A stretch of 64,000 nucleotides of DNA from NCBI RefSeq assembly GCF_900188375.1, contig NZ_FZOO01000008.1, positions 62,001 to 126,000 of the forward strand. The letters are read 5' to 3'. The stretch comes from Geodermatophilus pulveris (lineage in GTDB: Bacteria; Actinomycetota; Actinomycetes; Mycobacteriales; Geodermatophilaceae). The notes under the pieces are model-generated. The model ran no database searches and was not told the origin of the DNA. It saw only the letters and a list, made by a program, of their open reading frames with translations. Within the stretch, counting starts at the first letter, position 1, and each line of letters begins with the position of its first letter. Shown piece after piece: positions 16,801 to 24,795 of the stretch. Position numbers and translations under genes: made by a program.

Positions 16801-19758
16801 CAGCTCGGCCAGCGGCAGCTCCAGCGCCGCCGGGGTGGCCAGCTCCAGGCCGGGGTGCACGGTGCCGGAGAAGGCGGCCACCTCGCCGAGCACGGCCGTC
16901 GTCGCCGCGGCCCAGCGCGCCGTGGGCACCTCGTCGAGCACGTCGAGCGACGTCGCCGGGCCGCACAGCAGGTGGGCCAGCGCGTCGAGGTCGGCCGGCG
17001 TCCGGACCTCGCGCAGCACGCGGGCCAGGTGCGGCTCGCTGGGCAGCTCACGGACGGCGCGGTCGGCGGCGGCCGCGGCCCGCTGCGCGGCGGCCAGGTC
17101 GACCTGCGCGGTGTCGACGAACGCCCAGGCGTGCCGCGGCGAGGGGCGCACCATGTCGGCGATCTCGGGCAGCAGGGCCAGCGCGCGGCGCACCCCCGCG
17201 ATCGACTCCGGGGACGCGGCGGCCACGAAGGCGGGGGAGACCGGCAGGGTGGGGACGCCGTCCCGCCGGGCGAGGGTCGCCGTCCGCGCCGTGTAGTAGG
17301 ACAGCCCGGCGGCGTTCTCCGCGTGCAGCCGGCCGGCGTAGCGGGCCAGCGTGCGGCGGGCCGCGCGCAGGTCCGCACCGGCCGCGCCGCCGCCCTCGTC
17401 GTCGGCCCCGGCGCCGGTGGCGGCGCCGGTGGCGTGCTCCAGGGCCGCCCGCACCTGGGCGCGCACGGTGGAGGCGCGGGCGCCCTTGTCGTGCAGGTCG
17501 AGGGCGAACGGGCCCAGGCCGGCGGCCGCCAGCCGGCGGGCGACGACGTCGAGCGCGGCCCGCTTCTCCGCGACGAACAGCACCCGCTTGCCGTCGGCGA
17601 CGGCGCGGGCGAGCAGGTTGGTGATGGTCTGGGACTTGCCGGTCCCGGGCGGGCCCTCCAGCACGAAGGTGCGCCCGGCGCAGGCCTCGGCGACCGCGCG
17701 CAGCTGGCTGGCGTCGGCCGGGGCGGGGCAGGCCGCGGCCAGCTCGTCGAGATCGGTGCCGCCGGCGGTGTCCGGGGCGGGGTCGGCGAACTCCCCGTCC
17801 GGCCGGTGCACCAGGTGGTGCACCAGCGGGTTGGTGGCCAGCTCGGCCCAGTGCTCGTCGAGGTCGCGCCACAGCCGGTACTTGGCGAACTGCAGGACGG
17901 CGAGGTCGGCCGTGGGCTCGACCCGGTACGGCAGGCCGGCGTCGGCCAGCGCACGGCGGACCGCGTCCAGGGCGCGGTCGATCGGCACGGCCGGGCCGGC
18001 GCCCTCGTCGTCGGCCGGGTGCGGCTCGGTGAGCTCGGGGACGGTCAGGCCGTGCACCTGCCGCAGCAACTCCTGCAGGCAGTGGTTGGGCGTGCCGGCG
18101 CCGGTGTCGTCCAGGGCCATCCGGTAGACGCCGTTGCGGCTGGTCGGGGTGAGGGTGACCGGCACCAGCACCAGCGGGGAGCGCAGCGGCCGGCCGTCCA
18201 GCTCCCACAGCAGGCTGCCCAGGGCGAGGTACAGGTTGTTGGCGCCGGTCTCCTCGTGCACCGTCCGGGCCTTGTGCGCGAGGTGGCGCAGCCGCGGGAG
18301 GTAGCCGCCCTCGCTGACGTCGACGTGGACCATCCGGCGGTCCAGGAGCACCCCGGCCAGCCGGCCGTTCGGCAGCGCGCGCGCCGAGGCCAGCCCGGCC
18401 TCGCGGTCCGCGGTGGCGACCCGGTCGTCGGGCAGCAGCTGGACGGCGGCCCCCGAGTGCAGCAGCTCCTCCAGGGCGCCCAGGTGCGACGCGGGAACGG
18501 TCAGCGGCAGCCCGGCCCGCTCGGTGTAGTTGATCAGCCGGTTGCGCAGCGAGAGGTCCAGCAGCCCGTTCTTCCACTGCTGCACCCGGGCCGGCACCTC
18601 CGGGCGCCCGGACGGGTCGGCCGGCCCGCCCGGCGCCGGCGGCCGCTCCACCGGCCGGGCGGCCACGCTGTGCACCGCCGGGCGGTACTCGACGACCTGC
18701 ACCGCGCCGTCCCGCCCGCGGGTGCGGGCCGGCAGCGGCACGATGCCGTCGCGGCGGGCCCGGTGCACGTCGGTGACGCCGAGCACCCGGTCCACGTCGC
18801 CGGCCAGCCAGGCCGCGTGCGCCGCGCCGTGCAGGTCGGCGCCCTCGGTGCCCCGGCTGGTGAGCAGCGTGGTCTCCACCAGCCGGATCAGGCCCAGGTC
18901 GACGAGGTCCACGAGCATGGCGACGTCGGTGGTCGCGACGCTCTCCGCGCTGCGCTCCTCGCGCCAGTAGCCGAGGAAGGAGTGCCCCTCGGCGACCCAC
19001 AGCAGCGGCCGGATGCCGGCCTGCTCCAGCGCGGCGGCCATCGTCACGACGGTGTCCAGGCAGGTGCCCACCCGCCCGTCGAGGACGTCGCCGGGGGTGC
19101 GCACCTTCTGCCCGACGTCGGCCCAGCCGGCGGGCGGTTCGGTGTAGCGGACCCGGCGCCGCCGCACCGCCTCGGCCAGCGCGGCGACGATCTCGTCGAC
19201 CCGCTCGGGTCCGGACTGGTAGCCCTGCACCGACCCGCTGCCGGTGCGCTGCTCGAGCAGGTCGGCGGCCTCGCCGATGAGCGCGGTCACCGTCGGGTGG
19301 TTGGGCAGCACGTGGGCGGCCAGCATCTCGAGGGCCAGCGGCACGGGGGCGGCCAGCCACTGGTTGGCCGCGAGCACCTGCACCGGGACGGCGGTGCCCC
19401 CGACGTCCTCGCCGTCCACCAGCAGGTCGATCTCGATCGAGCCGGGCCGCTGCTCCTCGATCTGCAGCATCGCCGCGGGGTCCATGACCAGGTCGACGTC
19501 GCTGAGCACCGTCGTCTGCCCCGCGTCGAGGTCCACCGGCAGCTCGACGGGGGTGCCGATCGGGCCCTCCGCGTCGCACACCCCGACCCGCACGGTCGCG
19601 CCCCGGACCGGCCCGCCGTGGTTGGTGAAGGCCAGCCGGGAGACCACCGGGACGCGGTTGTGCGCCAGCGCGTAGCTGAGCACCGGCGTGGAGGTCGCCT
19701 GGATCGCCACGGCCGGCCGGGTGCTGGGGTCGCAGGCCGAGACGGGCGTGGTGCTCAT
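13819..19758 (-). CDS. Giant transglutaminase-like / DUF4011 / SF1 helicase / REase / DUF3320 protein
   Basis: 1979 residues. Order of recognisable parts: beta-rich N-terminus; transglutaminase-like domain with Cys near 234 (GTCLDTVVTMAA) and His near 258 (VAEGHSFLGYW); DUF4011 start near 396 (WKNGLLDLSLRNRLINY); SF1 helicase with Walker A near 703 (EGPPGTGKSQTITN), Walker B near 1322 (FDEASQI), GDSRQMPPT near 1347, WHYRSRDE near 1400 and LNVAITRARRQ near 1573; a PD-(D/E)XK-like nuclease near 1627-1730 (MTES_1575 type; FRVDLSVA, LLDGPSW, ERVWLPAWL); and a DUF3320-type C-terminus near 1815-1870. Such proteins are associated with genome-defence loci. All core helicase motifs are intact. It lies 296 nt upstream of the kinase-GTPase-GAP1 genes, in the same direction. 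Confidence 0.9.
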   Translation of the reverse strand: MSTTPVSACDPSTRPAVAIQATSTPVLSYALAHNRVPVVSRLAFTNHGGPVRGATVRVGVCDAEGPIGTPVELPVDLDAGQTTVLSDVDLVMDPAAMLQIEEQRPGSIEIDLLVDGEDVGGTAVPVQVLAANQWLAAPVPLALEMLAAHVLPNHPTVTALIGEAADLLEQRTGSGSVQGYQSGPERVDEIVAALAEAVRRRRVRYTEPPAGWADVGQKVRTPGDVLDGRVGTCLDTVVTMAAALEQAGIRPLLWVAEGHSFLGYWREERSAESVATTDVAMLVDLVDLGLIRLVETTLLTSRGTEGADLHGAAHAAWLAGDVDRVLGVTDVHRARRDGIVPLPARTRGRDGAVQVVEYRPAVHSVAARPVERPPAPGGPADPSGRPEVPARVQQWKNGLLDLSLRNRLINYTERAGLPLTVPASHLGALEELLHSGAAVQLLPDDRVATADREAGLASARALPNGRLAGVLLDRRMVHVDVSEGGYLPRLRHLAHKARTVHEETGANNLYLALGSLLWELDGRPLRSPLVLVPVTLTPTSRNGVYRMALDDTGAGTPNHCLQELLRQVHGLTVPELTEPHPADDEGAGPAVPIDRALDAVRRALADAGLPYRVEPTADLAVLQFAKYRLWRDLDEHWAELATNPLVHHLVHRPDGEFADPAPDTAGGTDLDELAAACPAPADASQLRAVAEACAGRTFVLEGPPGTGKSQTITNLLARAVADGKRVLFVAEKRAALDVVARRLAAAGLGPFALDLHDKGARASTVRAQVRAALEHATGAATGAGADDEGGGAAGADLRAARRTLARYAGRLHAENAAGLSYYTARTATLARRDGVPTLPVSPAFVAAASPESIAGVRRALALLPEIADMVRPSPRHAWAFVDTAQVDLAAAQRAAAAADRAVRELPSEPHLARVLREVRTPADLDALAHLLCGPATSLDVLDEVPTARWAAATTAVLGEVAAFSGTVHPGLELATPAALELPLAELYVAAQTAQAGRFMTRRTGLAAVRDRLAPVLRPGVKVRLGDVPDLVAQLWRLQTVAQGIAARAAVVPGLAVPPGWNPLAEPERLVGQVEWLERAGAATDSASDFAVALRRWVVQGEGPDAAAGAAVTRVRDTVTALLRVCRSSPRRLAEWAGDDGLVLRWQMTRPERGVEHTGLMSLRRWADLVDTLEPLREAGLHEARALLVTGELPAEDAVRAFDRGLARASVAERREASGLDDFDADAHERAIARFTAASHVVREQLHTSLPAGVLARRPAGTDGEVAALLQELTGTRRGMGVRTLLARHGRLVTALMPCVLVSPDSVARFFPAEAGLFDLVVFDEASQIRVADAIGALGRARAAVVVGDSRQMPPTSFTEPAYGTAEDDAAELPGTATEDEESILSECVAAGVPRQWLSWHYRSRDESLIAFSNATYYGNRLSSFPAPTHGRPSADVDGRGISLVRVDGTFHRSGAGRLLRTNPMEAKAVVAEVRRRFDSVPADAEPPSIGVVTFNAPQRAYIEGLLRDAGDDRLVAALDRTDGEGLLVKNLDNVQGDERDVVLFSTGFSVDDRGVLPLAFGPLNRVGGERRLNVAITRARRQVVVFSSFDPAQLRAEQTSSVGVKHLRAYLDLAALGTDALPRDARPVAVPDRHREEIAAALRDRGLAVRTDVGLSGFRVDLSVARAASPDEPVMAVLLDGPSWARRRTVGDRDGLPVEVLSGMLGWPVVERVWLPAWLRDREAVLDRLGAAVAAAPVTAAPRPAARPAAPAPAVPAPAGPPAVELRAVAPLRAAPPAVVDTVPEAGTDPADGDPPADGETPFVPWTPRGGLERKALDSLDDPRAARTVRRVLTAGVQAEGPVHRARLVRLTAAAFGLTRVSEARRDALLRLLPDGVVDGDFVWPETLDRATWTGYRRQAASADRPLDQVAPEEVGNAMVALCRGTGGLAEDELFLRTAEVFGYRRRTPSLTPLLQAALARVLGSGRLVRQESGALTAA

Positions 19759-19790
19759 GGCCCCCTGTCTACCGGTCCGGACGGAACGGT

Positions 19791-19829
19791 CCCGTCAGCC
19801 GCCGAGGCGTCTGCGGCGGCTGTGACGGG
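19791..19829. terminator. Hairpin with 2-nt bulge
   Basis: CCCGTCAGCCGCC pairs with GGCGGCTGTGACGGG. It lies between the aldehyde dehydrogenase remnant (minus) and the start of the giant helicase gene (minus). Confidence 0.5.
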
Positions 19830-19917
19830 AGGGGTCCGACTGACCACGGAGCAGCCCGGGACCCCCTGCGGACGGTCACGCCGGCTCCCGCGCCCGCCGA
19901 TGGGGAGGGGCCCTCCG

Positions 19918-20210
19918 TCAGCCGAGCTGGAAGGGGTCCCGGGTGCCGCCGGTCAGCTCGACGTAGACGGACTTCGTCTCGGTGTACTCGTGCAGCGCCT
20001 CGATGCGGTCAGCTGCCCCACTCGCCGTCGAACGCGGCCCGCGCGGCGCCGACGGCGACGTCGACGTCCTCGGGGCCGCCGTCGGCGACCCGGGCCCAGG
20101 CGGCCGGCGTAGGGGTCCTGAGACTCGAACGTCGCCCCGGACAGCGCGTCGACGGAGCGCCCGTCGACGAACAGCCGGAACTCCTGCAGCTCGGTCTCGG
20201 CCGTCGTCAC
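19918..20210 (-). pseudogene. Aldehyde dehydrogenase remnant, central part deleted
   Basis: Three fragments in different frames make up a recognisable ALDH. The N-terminus runs from the GTG at 20210 (LQEFRLFVDGRSVDALSGA then SQDPYAGR); after a small frameshift near 20107 comes WARVADGGPEDVDVAVGAA plus AFDGEWG; then, directly, the extreme C-terminus DRIEALHEYTETKSVYVELT ending PFQLG. About 400 residues, including the catalytic Cys and Glu, are missing. An ALDH is normally about 480-500 residues; about 95 remain. Confidence 0.85.
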
Positions 20211-20379
20211 GGGCCTCTCCTCGTCCCGGTGGGGCCCTGACCGGTCAGCCGCCCTGCGCCGCTCACCGGCCTGTGCCGTGCGCCACGATCGCGCACGACA
20301 CGACCGCCGCACCGGGCGGCGCACCCGCTCGTGGTGACCCGTGCCCCCGCCGGTGGCGCCCGTCGCGGAGGATGGACCG

Positions 20380-21663
20380 GTGCAGAACCGGATCGACGTG
20401 GCCGACCGTGGGACGGCGGAGCGCTTCGGCGCCCAGGTGCAGGCGGCCGCGCGCCGGCTGGCCGGGGTGGCCGAGCGGACGCCGGTGCAGCGCAACGCGC
20501 GGCTGTCGGAGGTGACCGGGACCGACGTGTGGGTCAAGCGCGAGGACCTGCAGGTCGGCCGCTCCTACAAGATCCGCGGGGCCTACAACACGATCAGCCA
20601 GCTGGACGCCGGCCGGCAGGCCGCCGGGGTGGTCTGCGCCAGTGCCGGCAACCACGGGCAGGGCGTCGCCTACGCCTGCCGGGCCCTCGGGGTGCGCGGG
20701 TCGGTGTTCGTGCCGGGGACCACGCCGCGGCAGAAGCGGGACCGGATCGCCGCCCTGGGCGGGGCGATGGTCGACCTGGTGGTGACCGGGGACAGCTACG
20801 ACGAGGCCGCCGCGGCCGCCCTGGCCCACGCCCGCGACAGCGGGGCGACGCTGGTGCCGGCGTTCGACGCGCCGTCCACCGTGGTCGGGCAGGCCACCGT
20901 CGCGGCCGAGCTGCTCGAGCAGCTGCCCGCCGTCCCGGACGTCGTGGTGCTGCCGGTCGGCGGCGGGGGGCTGCTGGCCGGGTGCGCGACCTGGCTGCGC
21001 GAGCACAGCCCGGGCACCCGGGTCGTCGGGGTGGAGCCGGCGGGGGCGGCCGGCATGGCCGCCGCGCTGGCCGCCGGGGCACCGGTGGAGCTGGCCTCGA
21101 TGGACACCTTCGTCGACGGCGCGGCGGTGCGCCGGGTCGGGGAGGTGACCTTCCCGCTGGTGCGCGACTCCGGCGCGGAGCTGGTCGCCGTCCCGGAGGG
21201 CCAGGTCTGCACCGAGATGCTGGACCTCTACCAGGTGGACGGCGTCATCGCCGAGCCGGCCGGGGCGCTGGCCACCGCCGCGCTGACCGGCGGGCTGGTG
21301 CCCGTCGCGCCGGGGGAGACCGTGGTCTGCCTGCTGTCCGGGGGCAACAACGACGTCAGCCGGTACGCCGAGGTGGTCGAGCGTTCGCTGGTGCACCGCG
21401 GGCTCAAGCACTACTTCCTCATCGAGTTCCCGCAGGAGCCCGGGGCGCTGCGCCGGTTCCTCGACGAGGTGCTGGGCCCCGACGACGACATCGTGCTGTT
21501 CGAGTACGTCAAGCGGGACAACCGGGAGACCGGCGCCGCGCTGACCGGCATCGAGCTGGGCGACCCCGCCGCCTTCCCCGCCCTGCTGGCCCGCATCGAG
21601 ACCAGCCCGCTGCGCATCCAGCACCTGGCCCCCGGGACGACGGCCTACCGGTTCCTCGTCTGA
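20380..21663 (+). CDS. ilvA: Threonine ammonia-lyase (threonine dehydratase)
   Basis: 427 residues. A PLP fold-type II enzyme converting threonine to 2-oxobutyrate for isoleucine synthesis. PLP lysine K64 (RSYKIRGAYN), substrate loop SAGNHGQG at 88-95 and the phosphate-binding PVGGGGLLAG near 188. The C-terminal region (about 340-427; HYFLIEFPQEPGALRRFL) is a single ACT-like regulatory domain, as in the shorter IlvA form. The GTG at 20380 is preferred over the in-frame GTG at 20341 because GCGGAGG lies 8 nt before it. It stands between two deleted genes and has no other branched-chain gene beside it. Confidence 0.9.
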   Translation: MQNRIDVADRGTAERFGAQVQAAARRLAGVAERTPVQRNARLSEVTGTDVWVKREDLQVGRSYKIRGAYNTISQLDAGRQAAGVVCASAGNHGQGVAYACRALGVRGSVFVPGTTPRQKRDRIAALGGAMVDLVVTGDSYDEAAAAALAHARDSGATLVPAFDAPSTVVGQATVAAELLEQLPAVPDVVVLPVGGGGLLAGCATWLREHSPGTRVVGVEPAGAAGMAAALAAGAPVELASMDTFVDGAAVRRVGEVTFPLVRDSGAELVAVPEGQVCTEMLDLYQVDGVIAEPAGALATAALTGGLVPVAPGETVVCLLSGGNNDVSRYAEVVERSLVHRGLKHYFLIEFPQEPGALRRFLDEVLGPDDDIVLFEYVKRDNRETGAALTGIELGDPAAFPALLARIETSPLRIQHLAPGTTAYRFLV

Positions 21664-21759
21664 GCGGCCGCCGGCGCCACCGGACGGCGAGTTGCGCCGC
21701 CCCCACCGGTGGGTAGCGTCCGCCGCACCAACCCGTCGGCACGGACGAGAGGCACGGCG

Positions 21760-22389
21760 GTGACGGAGCCGGTCGACAGCGCGGACGCCGCCGGGCCGCT
21801 GTCCGGGATCCGCGTCCTGGAGCTCGGCGGCCTCATCGCCGCGCCGACGACCGGCCGGCTGTTCGCCGACTTCGGCGCCGACGTGGTCGAGGTGGAACGG
21901 CCGCGGACCGGCGACGAGCTGCGCGGCTGGCGGGACGGGGACGCCCTCCACCGCCGGCTCATGACCGCGGTCGGCCGCCCCGACCTGGCGGGGGACCCGC
22001 GGCTGGCCGACGATGCCGGCCGGGTCGCCCACCGCGCGCTCGTCGACGGCGCCATCGCCGCCTGGACCGGCGGCCGGGACCTGCGCACGGCCGTCGCCGC
22101 CCTGGAGGACGCCGGCGTGCCGGTCGGCCCGGTCCACGACGCCGCGGACGTCCTCGCCGACCCGCACGTCGCCGCGCGCGGCATGCTGGTGCGCCACGAC
22201 GTGGAGGTGGCACCGGGCGAGGTGCGGCCGGTGGCCTTCCCCGGCGTGGTGCCCAGGCTCGAGCACTGCCCCGGCAGCACCCGCGGGGTCGGCCCGGACC
22301 TCGGCGCGCACACCCCCGAGGTGCTCGCCCAGATCGCCGGGGTCGGCCCCGCGGACCTGGCACGGCTGCGCGAGCGCGGCGTCGTCCGA
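21760..22389 (+). pseudogene. Family III CoA-transferase remnant, in-frame central deletion and lost stop
   Basis: The reading frame keeps the N-terminal Rossmann start (GIRVLELGGLIAAPTTGRLF, then ADFGADVVEVERP and GDELRGWR) and jumps straight into the C-terminal third (DALHRRLMTAVGRPDLAGDP, GVPVGPVHDAADVLADPHVA). About 180-190 residues, including the catalytic Asp region, are absent; 209 residues remain where about 400 are normal. At the expected end (RLRERGVV) the codon at 22387 is CGA where TGA would fit, so the frame runs on to 22635 inside the next gene. Probably inactive. Confidence 0.75.
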
Positions 22390-22423
22390 GAGCACCACCG
22401 AGCACCCTGGAGGACAGCGCCCG

Positions 22424-24742
22424 ATGAGTCTCACGGCCACCCCGGCGGACACCGGCACCGACCCGGTGCTGCGCGAGATCGAGCAGCGGGTGCTCTGGCT
22501 GGCGACCGCGATCGTCGACCACGCCAACCGCGTCCGCCCGAACCCCGGCGGGCTCAAGGTCGGCGGCCACCAGGCGTCCAGCGCCTCGATGGTCACGATC
22601 ATGACCGCGCTGTGGCTGGAGCACCTGACGCCTGAGGACCGGGTGTCGGTCAAGCCGCACGCCTCGCCGGTGCTGCACGCCCTGGAGTACCTGCTCGGCT
22701 CCCTGGACGGCTCCTACCTGACCACGCTGCGGGAGTTCGGCGGGCTGCAGAGCTACCCCAGCCGGCTCAAGGACCCGGTGCCCGCCGACTACTCCACCGG
22801 CAGCGTCGGCATCGGGGCCACCGCGCCGATCTGGGGGGCCATCGCCCGCCGCTACGTGAACACCCAGCTGGGCGCCGGCGGCACCGGCCGGCAGTGGTCG
22901 CTGGTCGGGGACGCCGAGCTGGACGAGGGCGCGGTCTGGGAGGCGGTGCTCGACCCGATGGTCGCCGACCTCGGCGAGGTCGTGTGGGTGGTCGACCTCA
23001 ACCGGCAGTCGCTGGACCGCGTCGTGCCGATGATGGGCGCCACCCGGCTGCAGGGCATGTTCGCCGCGGCCGGCTGGCAGGTGCTCACCGTCAAGTACGG
23101 GCGGCTGCTCGAGGAGCTGTTCACCCGGCCCGGCGGCGGCGCGCTGCGCGACCGCATCGACGAGATGAGCAACCCCGAGTACCAGCGGCTGCTGCGCCGC
23201 GACCCCGCCGACCTGCGCCGGCTGCTGCCCGGCGAGGGGCCGGGCGCCGGGGACGTCCGCGCGCTGATCGCCGACGTCCCCGACGCCGAGCTGGTCGCCG
23301 CGGTGCGCAACCTCGGCGGCCACGACCTGGCCGCGCTGCGCGACGCCTTCACCGCCATCGACGACACCCGGCCGACGGTGGTGCTCGCCTACACGCTCAA
23401 GGGCTACGGGCTGGCCACCGAGGGCCACCCGCAGAACCACTCCGCGCTGCTCTCCGAGGCGCAGCTGCACGAGCTGGCCGCCCGGCTGGGCACCGACCCG
23501 GCCGACCCGTGGGCCGGCTTCCCCGCCGGCAGCCCCGCGGCCGGGCTGCTGGCCGAGGCGGCGCAGCGGCTGCAGCGGCGGGCCCACGAGCCGCAGCCCG
23601 CGCCGCCGGTGCCCGCCGACCTCGGCCGCACCCCGTCGGGGACGGCGACCACCCAGGCGGCGCTCGGCCGCACCCTGCTGGACCTCAACCGGGCCGCGCC
23701 CGAGGCCGGCCGCCGCGTGGTCACCGTCAGCCCGGACGTCAGCTCCTCGACCAACCTCGGCGGGTGGGTGAACAAGGTCGGCGTGTGGTCCCACGAGGAC
23801 CGGCGCAACTGGTTCGCCGACGACGCCGAGACGATCCTGCACTGGCGGGAGCGCCCCACCGGCCAGCACGTCGAGCTGGGCATCGCCGAGACCAACCTGG
23901 TCGGCGCCCTCGGCGAGCTGGGTGCCACCTGGAGCCGGTGGGGCCAGCCGCTGCTGCCGATCGGCGTGCTGTACGACCCGTTCGTCGAGCGCGCCCTGGA
24001 GCCGTGGAGCTTCGGCATCTACGCCGGCGGGCAGTCGATCCTGGTCGGGACGCCGTCCGGCGTGACGCTGGCCCCCGAGGGCGGCGCGCACCAGTCGATC
24101 ACCACGCCGTCGGTCGGGCTGGAGCAGCCCGGCTGCACCAGCTACGAGCCGGCGTTCGCGCTGGACACCGAGTGGTGCCTGCTGGCCGCGATGGCCCGGC
24201 TGGGCCGGCCCGACGGGTCCTCGGCCTACCTGCGGCTGTCCACCCGCCCGGTGGACCAGACGCTGGCCGCCGTCCCGGCCGACCCGGCCGCCCGCGAGCG
24301 CCGCCGCCGCCAGGTGGTCGCCGGCGCCTACCCGCTGCGCCGCAGCGCCCGGCCGGTGGTCACCCTCGCGGCCATGGGCGCGCTGGTGCCCGAGGCGCTG
24401 GGCGCCGCCGAGCGGCTGGAGTCCCTCGGCCTGGGCGCCGACGTGGTGTGCGTGACCAGCCCCGGCCTGCTGTTCCGGGCGGTGCAGGGCCGCCGCGGCC
24501 TGGACGGCACCCCCGGCTGGGTGCTGGACAGCGTGTTCCCCGCCGACCGCGCGGCGCCGATGGTCACCCTGCTCGACGGCCATCCGCACACCCTGGCGTT
24601 CCTGGCCGGCGTCCGCGGCGTGCCGGCCACCCACCTGGGCGTCACCGCCTTCGGGCAGAGCGGCGACCTGGCCAGCGTGTACCGCCACCACGGCCTGGAC
24701 GTCGACTCCGTCGTCGGGGCCGCCCTGGACCTCGTCGACTGA
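22424..24742 (+). CDS. Transketolase / AceE-like thiamine-diphosphate enzyme
   Basis: 772 residues. The N-terminal ThDP half contains the AceE/transketolase-type motif GDAELDEGAVWEAV...VVDLNRQSLD (the GDG-N motif in E1 form) near residues 162-192. A pyrimidine-binding domain follows from about 400 (ELGIAETNLVGALGELGATW, GGAHQSITTPS), then a C-terminal transketolase domain. It is shorter than housekeeping AceE (about 900), so it may act on another 2-oxoacid. The ATG at 22424 follows CTGGAGG. No E2 or E3 gene is near; both neighbours are remnants, so the enzyme may have lost its pathway. Confidence 0.8.
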   Translation: MSLTATPADTGTDPVLREIEQRVLWLATAIVDHANRVRPNPGGLKVGGHQASSASMVTIMTALWLEHLTPEDRVSVKPHASPVLHALEYLLGSLDGSYLTTLREFGGLQSYPSRLKDPVPADYSTGSVGIGATAPIWGAIARRYVNTQLGAGGTGRQWSLVGDAELDEGAVWEAVLDPMVADLGEVVWVVDLNRQSLDRVVPMMGATRLQGMFAAAGWQVLTVKYGRLLEELFTRPGGGALRDRIDEMSNPEYQRLLRRDPADLRRLLPGEGPGAGDVRALIADVPDAELVAAVRNLGGHDLAALRDAFTAIDDTRPTVVLAYTLKGYGLATEGHPQNHSALLSEAQLHELAARLGTDPADPWAGFPAGSPAAGLLAEAAQRLQRRAHEPQPAPPVPADLGRTPSGTATTQAALGRTLLDLNRAAPEAGRRVVTVSPDVSSSTNLGGWVNKVGVWSHEDRRNWFADDAETILHWRERPTGQHVELGIAETNLVGALGELGATWSRWGQPLLPIGVLYDPFVERALEPWSFGIYAGGQSILVGTPSGVTLAPEGGAHQSITTPSVGLEQPGCTSYEPAFALDTEWCLLAAMARLGRPDGSSAYLRLSTRPVDQTLAAVPADPAARERRRRQVVAGAYPLRRSARPVVTLAAMGALVPEALGAAERLESLGLGADVVCVTSPGLLFRAVQGRRGLDGTPGWVLDSVFPADRAAPMVTLLDGHPHTLAFLAGVRGVPATHLGVTAFGQSGDLASVYRHHGLDVDSVVGAALDLVD

Positions 24743-24755
24743 GGGAGGACCCGCC

Positions 24756-24794
24756 ATGACCGCGACGGCGCAGACCGCCGGCGTGGAGGGTTGA
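24756..24794 (+). other. 12-codon ORF, probable remnant of another gene
   Basis: ATG at 24756 after GGGAGGAC encodes MTATAQTAGVEG and stops at 24794, 1 nt before the alcohol dehydrogenase remnant begins. It has a good ribosome site but no room for a product. It could be the joined ends of a deleted gene or a leader ORF. Confidence 0.4.
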
Positions 24795-24795
24795 G

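Noticed and set aside
16021..20112. A 1363-codon open frame on the plus strand, antisense to the giant helicase gene.
   Set aside because: It has no family motifs and a biased His/Arg/Gly/Gln composition typical of the shadow of a GC-rich gene. The minus strand carries clear helicase motifs.
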